A DNA stretch of 12,055 nt from Pseudomonadota bacterium (GTDB lineage: Bacteria; Pseudomonadota; Alphaproteobacteria; Acetobacterales; Acetobacteraceae). The notes under the pieces were generated by a model that was given only the letters and a program-made list of their open reading frames with translations, made no database searches and was not told the DNA's origin. The DNA lies in assembly GCA_021826485.1 (NCBI GenBank), contig JAKAZX010000078.1:1-12055 (forward strand), read 5' to 3'. Positions within the stretch are counted from its first letter, which is position 1. Each line of letters begins with the position of its first letter. Below are positions 6,517 to 12,055 of the stretch, piece by piece. The position numbers were made by a program, and so were the translations under genes.

Positions 6517-7944
6517 ATGCGGGTCCGCCTGTGCGCGCTCGGGCTGGCCGTCCTGCTCGGCGCCGCGCCGGCGCGGGCGGCGGATGCGCCGGCGCTGGAA
6601 GCCGCGCTGCACGGCTGGCTGGCGGCGCTGCTCGGCCCGGGCGTGGCGCTCTCGGACCGGCCGGTGCAGCTTGTGCCGCAGGACAACCACTGGGCGATGA
6701 CCGTGCCGGTGACCGGCGGGATCGGCGACGGCCTGCTGCTGCTCGGCGCCCCCGTCACCGCGACGCTGCGGGCGATGGATGGCGGGCGCTGGGCGCTGGA
6801 CGCCATCCGCCTGCCGCCCGACCTGCGCCTGTCCGCCGCGACGCCGCAGGGGGAGAGTGTGTGGACGCTGACCCTGCGCGACCAGGACGCCCATGCGGTG
6901 ATCGACCCGGCGCTGGCCACCACCTCCTCCTGGGATGGGCGGTTCGGCGGCTATGCGCTGCACTGGCAGGGACCGGGCGGCGAGCGGCAGACCGAGGCGG
7001 TGCATGTCGTTTCCCACCTCGCCTGGCAGCCGGCGGCGGCGGGGCGGATCGACGTGACGGCGACCGGGCGGAGCGAGCTGCTGACCACCAACGCCCGCAT
7101 GGACCGGCAGGGGCTGGTGAGCTTCAGCGCGGCGCGGACCGATGCGGCCGGGCATATCGATGCCCTGCTGCCCGCCCGCGTGCCCGCGCTGATCCAGGCG
7201 GCGCTGGCGGCGGCGCCGCTGCTGACGCCCGACGCCAGCCGCCACATGTCCCCGGGACTGCGCGGCGCGCTGGGCGCCGTGCTTGACGTGGCAGGCGACC
7301 TGCTGGCCGGCTTCGGCGAGCAGGTGACGATGCGGGACGTGCATCTGCACACACGCGGCATGGACCTGGCGATGCGGATGCTCGCCTTCGGGGTGAACGT
7401 CTCGGCGCCGGACGGGCGGATCGCGCTCAAGCTGCATTTCGCCATGGACGGGCTGGACGGCGGCGCCGCGCTGCCGGGCGGCGTGGGCGGCGACCTGGTG
7501 CGCCACATCGCCCTGACGCCGCGGCTGACCGGCCTGCCCGCCGGGCGGGTGCTGGCGCTGCTGCACGAGGCGCTGGCGCATGGCGGGGAGGATCCGGCCC
7601 TGCCGGCCGAGGCCGCCGCCCTGATGCGGGACAATCCGCTGGCGGTCGGCGTCGATGATTTCTCGCTCGAACTCGGCCCGGCCCGGTTCACCGCGGCGGG
7701 GGACATGCAGGTGCTGGGGGCCGACCAGGTGTCCGGCCAGGCGCGGCTGCGCGCGACCGGCATCGACGCGCTGATCCGCGATGCCCGCGACCAGCCGGCG
7801 CTGGGGCAGGTGATGCCGCTGCTGGTGTTCCTGAAAGGCCTGGGGGAGCCCGACGGCGACGCGACGGTCTGGAACATCGCCTATACCGGCGGCCACCTGA
7901 CCGTGAACGGCACCGACCTGTCGCAGATGGTGCCCCAGAAATAG
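6517..7944 (+). CDS. Exported protein of unknown function, 475 aa
   Basis: I do not recognise this protein securely. It begins MRVRLCALGLAVLLGAAPARA, a clear Sec signal peptide with cleavage near residue 21, and continues ADAPALEAALHGWLAALLGPG. The body is rich in short amphipathic beta-strand-like segments with no catalytic motif, no cysteines after the signal and no membrane helix. It ends in a strand-turn segment of the type TGGHLTVNGTDLSQMVPQK. This overall look, a periplasmic beta-rich protein of about 475 residues with a GxLxxNG end, resembles alphaproteobacterial DUF2125-type or YdgA/AsmA-like periplasmic proteins, but that is a weak impression. The start at 6517 rather than 6511 is set by the spacing of the upstream GGAAGGAA. 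It follows the PagL-like gene by 60 nt on the same strand, so the two are probably co-transcribed and both act outside the cytoplasm. Confidence 0.8.
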   Translation: MRVRLCALGLAVLLGAAPARAADAPALEAALHGWLAALLGPGVALSDRPVQLVPQDNHWAMTVPVTGGIGDGLLLLGAPVTATLRAMDGGRWALDAIRLPPDLRLSAATPQGESVWTLTLRDQDAHAVIDPALATTSSWDGRFGGYALHWQGPGGERQTEAVHVVSHLAWQPAAAGRIDVTATGRSELLTTNARMDRQGLVSFSAARTDAAGHIDALLPARVPALIQAALAAAPLLTPDASRHMSPGLRGALGAVLDVAGDLLAGFGEQVTMRDVHLHTRGMDLAMRMLAFGVNVSAPDGRIALKLHFAMDGLDGGAALPGGVGGDLVRHIALTPRLTGLPAGRVLALLHEALAHGGEDPALPAEAAALMRDNPLAVGVDDFSLELGPARFTAAGDMQVLGADQVSGQARLRATGIDALIRDARDQPALGQVMPLLVFLKGLGEPDGDATVWNIAYTGGHLTVNGTDLSQMVPQK

Positions 7945-7960
7945 CCTGCCGAAATAGCCT
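7938..7960. repeat. 10-bp direct repeat across the stop codons of convergent genes
   Basis: GAAATAGCCT occurs at 7938-7947 and again at 7951-7960, separated by GCC, as if a 13-bp unit had been duplicated in tandem. The first copy contains the TAG stop of the exported protein; the end of the second copy contributes to the stop (complement of CTA, 7959-7961) of the dadA-like gene. Confidence 0.85.
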
Positions 7961-9203
7961 AATGCAGCGTCATGCCGTCGAGCGGGACGGCGGGCTTGCG
8001 GCCGGCGATCAGGTCGCGCGTGATGCGCGCCGCGCCGCAGGACATGGTCCAGCCGACATGGCCGTGGCCGGTGTTGAAATAGAGGTTGCGCTGCCGGCCG
8101 AGGCCCATCACCGGCGTCCCCTCCGGCGTCATCGGCCGCAGCCCGGCCCAGTAGGACGGGCGCGTATAGTCGGCGCCGCCCGGCAGGATATCCTGGATCT
8201 TGGCCAGCATGACCCGGAAGTCCGCCGGCCGGTGGCTGGCGTCATAACCGGCGAAGGCCGCCGTCGCGGTGACGCGCAGCCGGTCGCCGAGGCGTGAATA
8301 GGCGATCAGGTTATCCTCATCCACCGCGCCGACGCTGGGCGGCACGTGGTTGCCGCCGATCGGCAGCGTCAGCGAAAAGCCCTTCACCGGATAGACCGGC
8401 AGCCATTTGTCGAGGCCGCTCAGGAGCTGCGGACTCCAGACGCCGAGCGCCAGCACGTAGGCATCGGCCGCCAGCGTGCCGCGATCGGTCTCGACGCCGG
8501 TGATGCGTTCGCCATCACTGAGCAGGCGGCGGATGGTGGTGCCGAAGCGCAGCTCCGCGCCGAGCGTCTGCGCATGGGCGGCGAGCCGCTGGGTGAACAG
8601 CCGGCAATCGCCGGTCGCGTCCGTGGGGGCATAGACGCCGCCGGCCAGCTTGTCGCGCGCCGGCGCCAGCGCCGGATCAAGCTCCACGAGCTGCTCCGCC
8701 GACAGCACGCGCTGTTCCTGCCCCAGATCGCGCAGGATGGCGAGGTTGCGCACGCCATGCTCGAAGGTCGCCGGCGAGCGATGCAGATAGAGCAGGCCGT
8801 TTTCCGAATAGTCGAAGGCGATGCCGGTTTCGGCCACGATCTCCCGCAGCACGGATTGCGCGTAGGTGCACAGCCGGTGCTTGCGCTGGGTGTTGATGCG
8901 CGCCCGCTCGGCCGTGCATTCGCCGAGGAAGCGGATGCACCACCGCCAGAACGCGGGATCGGCCGAGAAGCCCATGCGGAAGGCGAGGTCGTCGCGCCAC
9001 AGGGAGCGCAGCAGAATCCGCGGCACGCGCGGCGAGGCCCAGGCAAAGGCATGGCCCGGCGCGATCATGCCGGCATTGCCGAAACTGGTGCCGGATGCCG
9101 CGTCCTGCTCCCGCTCGACCAGCGTGACCTGGTGGCCGTCCTTGAGCAGTTCGTACGCGGTGGTGACGCCGATCACGCCGCCGCCGAGGACCAGGACGTG
9201 CAT
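7959..9203 (-). CDS. dadA: DadA-like FAD-dependent D-amino acid dehydrogenase
   Basis: This is a 414-residue flavoprotein of the DAO family. D-amino-acid dehydrogenases oxidise D-amino acids to 2-oxo acids plus ammonia and pass electrons to the respiratory chain. The N-terminus MHVLVLGGGVIGVTTAYELL carries the FAD Rossmann site GGGVIG (7-12), followed by VEREQDAASGTSFGNAGMIAPGH, in which the SxxNAG block is typical of DadA. Near the C-terminus, YWAGLRPMTPEGTPVMG and NTGHGHVGWTMSCGAARI are the conserved flavin-contact segments. Length matches the family (about 410-435). The start lies 6 nt after the prpB stop with only a weak ribosome site, so translation is likely coupled to prpB. Substrate is not determined by sequence; several DAO paralogues (proline, sarcosine or hydroxyproline-type) share this layout. 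Confidence 0.85.
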   Translation of the reverse strand: MHVLVLGGGVIGVTTAYELLKDGHQVTLVEREQDAASGTSFGNAGMIAPGHAFAWASPRVPRILLRSLWRDDLAFRMGFSADPAFWRWCIRFLGECTAERARINTQRKHRLCTYAQSVLREIVAETGIAFDYSENGLLYLHRSPATFEHGVRNLAILRDLGQEQRVLSAEQLVELDPALAPARDKLAGGVYAPTDATGDCRLFTQRLAAHAQTLGAELRFGTTIRRLLSDGERITGVETDRGTLAADAYVLALGVWSPQLLSGLDKWLPVYPVKGFSLTLPIGGNHVPPSVGAVDEDNLIAYSRLGDRLRVTATAAFAGYDASHRPADFRVMLAKIQDILPGGADYTRPSYWAGLRPMTPEGTPVMGLGRQRNLYFNTGHGHVGWTMSCGAARITRDLIAGRKPAVPLDGMTLH

Positions 9204-9209
9204 GGCAGA

Positions 9210-10133
9210 CTACGCCGCCCGCTGCGGCATGCCCGGCGGCACCACCGTCTTGACGATCGAGGCGTCCAGCGCCTCGTAATCGTGGTAGCCGATGGTGGCG
9301 TAGAGTTCGGTGCGCGTCAGCATGCGGTCCACCTGCCGCTGCGTGCCGCCGTCGCGGCGGATGGCGGCGTACAGCTCCTCCTGCGCCTTGGCGCCGACGC
9401 GCATGGCGCTGACCGGCCAGATCACCATGCGGTAGCCCATCGCCTGGAACTCGTCGGCGGTGAAGAACGGCGTGCGGCCGAACTCCGTCATGTTGGCGAG
9501 CAGCGGCACGTCCGGCATGCGCTGGGCGAAGGTGCGGAACATCTCCGCCGAGGTCAGCGCCTCCGGAAAGATCGCGTCGGCGCCGGCTTCCAGATACAGT
9601 TTCGCGCGCGCGACCGCACCGTCCATGCCCTCGCTGGCGGCGGCATCGGTGCGGGCGATGATGAACAGGTGGCGCCTTGCCTTGCGCGCCGCCGCGACCT
9701 TGGCCGCCATGTCGCGCGCGTCGGCCAGCTTCTTGTCGTTCAGGTGGCCGCACTTCTTCGGCAGCAACTGGTCCTCGATATGCACCGCGGCGGCGCCTGC
9801 ATCCTCGAAGCTGCGGACCATGTGCATGACGTTCAGCGCCTCGCCATAGCCGGTGTCGCCATCCACCAGCACCGGCAGCCCGGCACGCGATACCTGGCGG
9901 ATGAAGAAGCTCACGTCGTCCACGGTGATGACGCCGAGATCGGGCAGCCCCATGCTGGCCGACATCGCGCCGCCGGACAGGTACAGCGCCTCGAACCCGG
10001 CCTGCCGGGCCTGGAGGGCCGCCAGCCCGTTATGCGCCCCCGGCATCTGCACGATGCCGCCGCGGGCCAGCAGGGCGCGGAACCGCTCGCCCGCCGGGGC
10101 GGTCGGCAGGTCGTCGGCGACGAGATACGGCAT
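9210..10133 (-). CDS. prpB: 2-methylisocitrate lyase PrpB
   Basis: PrpB cleaves 2-methylisocitrate to pyruvate and succinate, the last step of the 2-methylcitrate cycle for propionyl-CoA. The protein has 307 residues, usual for the family. Signature segments of the isocitrate lyase/PEP mutase superfamily are YLSGGAMSAS (51-60), the metal-binding DGDTGYG (91-97), HIEDQLLPKKCGH (118-130, with the catalytic C128 in KKCGH) and IIARTDA. The ATG at 10131-10133 is supported by AGGGAGAG (complement of 10141-10148) at 7-nt spacing. prpC and prpD are not next to it; instead a dadA-like gene follows 6 nt downstream. Other superfamily members such as oxaloacetate decarboxylase or dimethylmalate lyase are possible, but KKCGH favours the lyase branch. 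Confidence 0.9.
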   Translation of the reverse strand: MPYLVADDLPTAPAGERFRALLARGGIVQMPGAHNGLAALQARQAGFEALYLSGGAMSASMGLPDLGVITVDDVSFFIRQVSRAGLPVLVDGDTGYGEALNVMHMVRSFEDAGAAAVHIEDQLLPKKCGHLNDKKLADARDMAAKVAAARKARRHLFIIARTDAAASEGMDGAVARAKLYLEAGADAIFPEALTSAEMFRTFAQRMPDVPLLANMTEFGRTPFFTADEFQAMGYRMVIWPVSAMRVGAKAQEELYAAIRRDGGTQRQVDRMLTRTELYATIGYHDYEALDASIVKTVVPPGMPQRAA

Positions 10134-10302
10134 GACATGCTCTCCCTGTGGCGCGTTCGCCCCTGGTTAGCCCGAATCCGCGGAACCGGCCACCGCCGGC
10201 CGCATTGACAGGGGGGCCGTCCGGGCGTCGATTGCGCCCGGCCGGCCCCGCCCTTAAGAGCGCAGGCAAAACCACCCGCCGCCCAGAACGGAGAGCACGC
10301 GA
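10134..10302. promoter_or_regulatory. Divergent intergenic region between prpB and coxG
   Basis: This 169-bp region must drive prpB-dadA leftward and coxG-coxD rightward. It holds the prpB Shine-Dalgarno (complement of 10141-10148) and the coxG Shine-Dalgarno GGAGAG (10290-10295, 7 nt before the ATG). A TTGACA hexamer at 10205-10210 could be a plus-strand -35, but only a poor -10 match (TCGATT, 10228-10233) lies 17 nt on. A strong inverted repeat at 10213-10249 starts 3 nt after the TTGACA. Confidence 0.5.
10213..10249. repeat. Near-perfect 15-bp inverted repeat (7-nt loop), candidate operator or leader hairpin
   Basis: The left arm 10213-10227 (GGGGCCGTCCGGGCG) pairs with the right arm 10235-10249 (CGCCCGGCCGGCCCC) at 14 of 15 positions, around the loop TCGATTG. 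It lies about 54 nt before the coxG start and 80 nt from the prpB start. If transcribed it forms a very stable hairpin in the coxG leader; as DNA it could be a regulator binding site overlapping a promoter that uses TTGACA at 10205-10210. No T-run follows, so it is not a canonical terminator. Confidence 0.75.
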
Positions 10303-10950
10303 ATGGACATGACCGGCGAGCGGCGCATTCCCGCGCCCCGCGACAAGGTTTGGGCCGCGCTGAACGATCCGGAGGTGCTGAAGGCCAGCATCCCCGGCTG
10401 CGAGAGCCTGGAGAAACTGTCGGACAGCGACCTGAAGGCCACCGCCTCCGTCAAGATCGGCCCGATCGCCGCCCGGTTCACCGGCAAGGTGCAGTTGCTC
10501 GACCTCGACCCGCCCAATTCCTACCGGATCGCCGGGGAAGGGCAGGGGGGTGTCGCCGGGTTCGCCAAGGGGGGCGCCACCGTCCGGCTGGCGGAGGAGG
10601 GCGCGTTCACGCTGCTCAGCTATGACGTGAAGGCGCAGGTCGGCGGCAAGATCGCCCAGTTGGGCGCCCGGCTGATCGACGCCTCCGCCAAGCAGATGGC
10701 CGATGCGTTCTTCGACCGGTTCGTGGCCGAGGTGGCGGCGACCCCGCCCGCCGAGATGTCGGCCGAAGGCCCGGCCGGCCTGATCGCCGCCGCCACCGGC
10801 GACATGCCCGGCACCGGCCGGCCGGCGACGCCGCAGATCAGCCTGATCGACCTGGTGCCGCGCGAACCGATGGGCCTGCCCATTGTCGCCTGGATCGGCG
10901 GTATCATCTTCCTTGCCATCTTCATCCTGATTTTTGGAAGCTATCTGTAG
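10303..10950 (+). CDS. coxG: CoxG-like SRPBCC protein with C-terminal membrane anchor
   Basis: This 215-residue protein belongs to the carbon monoxide dehydrogenase subunit G family (SRPBCC/START fold). CoxG proteins are implicated in recruiting or maturing molybdenum-containing CO dehydrogenase-type enzymes at the membrane. Residues 1-145 form the SRPBCC domain, with the family segments ERRIPAPRDKVWAALNDPEVLKASIPGCESL (6-36), KIGPIAARFTGKV (51-63) and DVKAQVGGKIAQLGARLID (108-126). A low-complexity Ala/Gly/Pro linker (about 146-185) leads to one membrane helix (about 193-212) ending FGSYL. The ATG at 10303 has GGAGAG 7 nt upstream; another ATG two codons later is possible. The stop shares its last base with the GTG of the next gene. 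No coxMSL structural genes are visible in the window. Confidence 0.9.
   Translation: MDMTGERRIPAPRDKVWAALNDPEVLKASIPGCESLEKLSDSDLKATASVKIGPIAARFTGKVQLLDLDPPNSYRIAGEGQGGVAGFAKGGATVRLAEEGAFTLLSYDVKAQVGGKIAQLGARLIDASAKQMADAFFDRFVAEVAATPPAEMSAEGPAGLIAAATGDMPGTGRPATPQISLIDLVPREPMGLPIVAWIGGIIFLAIFILIFGSYL
10936..10940 (+). promoter_or_regulatory. Shine-Dalgarno supporting the GTG start of the CoxD-like ATPase
   Basis: GGAAG lies inside the end of coxG, 9 nt before the GTG at 10950-10952. This supports GTG as the true start and hence the one-base TAGTG stop/start overlap. Confidence 0.7.
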
Positions 10951-11864
10951 TGCTCCCTGCCACGGTCGCCGACACGGCGGCATTGCTCGCCGCGGGCGGC
11001 TATGTCGCCGACGCGGCGCTGGCCACCACCGTCCACCTCGCGCTTGCCATGCAGCGCCCGCTGTTCCTGGAGGGCGAGCCGGGCACCGGCAAGACCGAGA
11101 TCGCCAAGGTCCTGGCATCCGGCCTGCAACGCCGGCTGGTGCGGCTGCAATGCTATGACGGGCTCGATCTGGCCGCCGCGGCCTATGAGTGGGACCATGC
11201 GCGCCAGCTCATGGCGATCCGGGTCGCCGAGGCGGCGGGCGATACCGATCGGACCGCGCTTGCCGCCGACATCTATGCCCGCGAATACCTGCAAGCGCGC
11301 CCGCTGCTGTCGGCGATCGACCCGGACCAGCCGCCGGCGGTGCTGCTGATCGACGAGCTGGACCGCGCCGACGAGCCGTTCGAGGCGTTCCTGCTGGAAC
11401 TGCTGGCCGACTTCCAGTTGACCATCCCGGAATACGGCACCGTGCATGCCGGGACGCGGCCGGTCGTGATCATCACCTCCAACCGCACCCGCGAGGTGCA
11501 TGACGCGATCCGCCGGCGCTGCCTGTATCACTGGGTGGATTACCCGGATGCGGCGCGGGAGCGGCAGATTCTGGCCCGCAAGGCGCCCGGCGTCGCGGCG
11601 AAACTGTCGGCCGAGGTCGTCGCCTTCGTGCAGCGGCTGCGCGGGGAGGACCTGTTCAAGCTGCCCGGCGTCGCCGAGACGATCGACTGGGCGTCGGCGC
11701 TGTCGCATCTCGACCAGCACGAACTCGCCCCGGCGGCGGTGGATGAGACGCTGGGCGTGCTGCTGAAATATCAGGACGATATCGCCAAGGTCCGCGGCGC
11801 CGAGGCGGCGCGGCTGGTGGCGGAGGCGAAGCAGGCGGCGGCGCCGGCAAACCCCTTCGCCTGA
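10950..11864 (+). CDS. coxD: MoxR-family AAA+ ATPase, CoxD type
   Basis: CoxD-type ATPases are cytosolic MoxR AAA+ chaperones; in Oligotropha-like systems CoxD works with the VWA protein CoxE to assemble the Cu-S-Mo centre of CO dehydrogenase. The protein has 304 residues. Walker A is GEPGTGKT (42-49), Walker B is VLLIDELDRAD (131-141), sensor 1 is TSNRTRE (176-182), and arginine-finger residues lie in AIRRRC (186-191). The lid region includes KLPGVAETIDWASAL, usual for this family. The GTG start shares its G with the coxG stop and has a well-placed GGAAG, so the pair is co-translated. The expected coxE does not follow; instead a hairpin and a convergent gene do. A generic MoxR role in maturing another molybdenum enzyme is the main alternative. 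Confidence 0.9.
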   Translation: MLPATVADTAALLAAGGYVADAALATTVHLALAMQRPLFLEGEPGTGKTEIAKVLASGLQRRLVRLQCYDGLDLAAAAYEWDHARQLMAIRVAEAAGDTDRTALAADIYAREYLQARPLLSAIDPDQPPAVLLIDELDRADEPFEAFLLELLADFQLTIPEYGTVHAGTRPVVIITSNRTREVHDAIRRRCLYHWVDYPDAARERQILARKAPGVAAKLSAEVVAFVQRLRGEDLFKLPGVAETIDWASALSHLDQHELAPAAVDETLGVLLKYQDDIAKVRGAEAARLVAEAKQAAAPANPFA

Positions 11865-11881
11865 CGCGGCCCTGCCGGGCT

Positions 11882-11911
11882 GCGGCCTGCGGCACCAGTG
11901 CCGCAGGCCGC
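11882..11911. terminator. Perfect 13-bp hairpin between convergent genes, probable bidirectional terminator
   Basis: GCGGCCTGCGGCA (11882-11894) is exactly complementary to TGCCGCAGGCCGC (11899-11911) around a CCAG loop. It begins 18 nt after the coxD stop and ends 19 nt before the stop of the minus-strand gene at the right edge, so it can act on both transcripts. There is no U-tract on either side, so it would be a hairpin-only or stabilising structure. Confidence 0.7.
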
Positions 11912-11929
11912 TGCCATCGGTCGGTCCGG

Positions 11930-12055
11930 CTACTTGCTGCTCATCTTGTCCCAGACCGCGTGCGACCAGCCGCCCTCCGGCCGCTTGGTGATCACGGGGT
12001 CGGAGCCGCTGGACAGCAGCACGCTGACGGTCCGCTCATAGGCGGCGGGATCGAG
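11930..12055 (-). CDS. C-terminal end of a minus-strand gene, possibly an ABC transporter solute-binding protein
   Basis: Only the last 41 residues and the TAG stop (complement of 11930-11932) are in the window; the rest lies beyond the right edge. The visible piece reads LDPAAYERTVSVLLSSGSD, then PVITKRPEGGWSHAVWDK, ending MSSK. The pattern of an AYxRTVxVLL helix followed by a PVITKxPEGxWxHAV tail reminds me of NMT1/SsuA-type periplasmic substrate-binding proteins of nitrate/sulfonate/taurine-like ABC importers, but the fragment is too short to be sure. That the frame is coding is supported by its position facing coxD across a terminator-like hairpin and by normal codon composition. Confidence 0.5.
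   Translation of the reverse strand, partial: LDPAAYERTVSVLLSSGSDPVITKRPEGGWSHAVWDKMSSK

Noticed and set aside
5761..7896. Upstream extension of the hydrolase frame to 989 codons
   Set aside because: The extension runs antisense through two well-supported plus-strand exported-protein genes and is low-complexity; the hydrolase fold begins only at the ATG at 5758-5760.
8346..10208. Plus-strand open frame of 620 codons opposite dadA and prpB
   Set aside because: It mirrors two genes with conserved catalytic motifs and has a His/Arg/Ala/Gly-rich product with no recognisable domain.
10205..10233. A sigma70-type promoter for coxG built on TTGACA at 10205
   Set aside because: Kept only as a possibility inside the intergenic entry, because the hexamer at the correct spacing (TCGATT) is a poor -10.
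10030..11118. Minus-strand open frame of 362 codons opposite coxG and the start of coxD
   Set aside because: It crosses the divergent intergenic region and two confident plus-strand genes; composition is that of an antisense shadow.
10941..11720. Minus-strand open frame of 259 codons opposite the CoxD-like ATPase
   Set aside because: The plus strand encodes Walker A, Walker B and sensor 1 in order; the antisense product has no family features.
1..12055. tRNA, rRNA, CRISPR array, insertion sequence or prophage features
   Set aside because: No cloverleaf-like segments, regularly spaced repeats, transposase motifs or terminal inverted repeats were recognised in reading the window; the intergenic gaps are too short to hold most of these.

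Overview
This is a dense, very GC-rich stretch of bacterial chromosome. Nearly every base is coding and overlapping stop/start codons are common. The gene content (a squalene/hopanoid operon, 2-methylisocitrate lyase, a D-amino-acid dehydrogenase-type oxidase, a CoxG/CoxD pair) and the composition point to an alphaproteobacterium, plausibly an Acetobacteraceae member. That placement is inference; no rRNA or marker gene is present.

Region 1 (1-5760, minus strand) is one operon. In transcription order it holds an alpha/beta-hydrolase, hpnA (sugar epimerase), hpnB (glycosyltransferase), hpnC, hpnD and hpnE, the last cut by the left edge. The first four junctions are ATGA overlaps of 4 bp; hpnD and hpnE are 39 nt apart and in the same reading frame. 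HpnD, HpnC and HpnE together turn two farnesyl diphosphates into squalene, through presqualene diphosphate and hydroxysqualene. Squalene is the substrate for hopane cyclisation, whose enzyme is not in the window. HpnA and HpnB are hopanoid-associated genes whose reactions are not settled. The hydrolase at the head is the least expected member.

Region 2 (5761-7944, plus strand) is divergent from the operon. It encodes two exported proteins: a small outer-membrane beta-barrel resembling PagL-type lipid A deacylases, but with Thr where the family has its catalytic Ser, and a 475-residue secreted protein that I do not recognise securely. A hopanoid operon back to back with a lipid A-modifying barrel suggests a locus concerned with outer-membrane lipids.

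Region 3 (7959-10133, minus strand) is a two-gene unit, prpB (methylisocitrate lyase) followed 6 nt later by a DadA-like FAD oxidoreductase. Its end converges on region 2 with only 14 bp between stop codons, and a short tandem repeat lies across that junction.

Region 4 (10134-11864, plus strand) starts in a 169-bp divergent intergenic region that carries a strong, nearly perfect 15-bp inverted repeat. It continues with coxG and a MoxR/CoxD-type AAA+ ATPase whose stop and start codons share one base. The usual next gene, coxE, is absent from the position after coxD. A perfect 13-bp hairpin separates coxD from the 3' end of a minus-strand gene that runs off the right edge, possibly an ABC transporter solute-binding protein.

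No tRNA, rRNA, CRISPR, transposase or phage gene was seen. The most useful leads are the operon-leading hydrolase, the PagL-like protein with an altered active site, the unknown exported protein, the coxG/prpB intergenic palindrome, and the coxE-less coxG-coxD pair.
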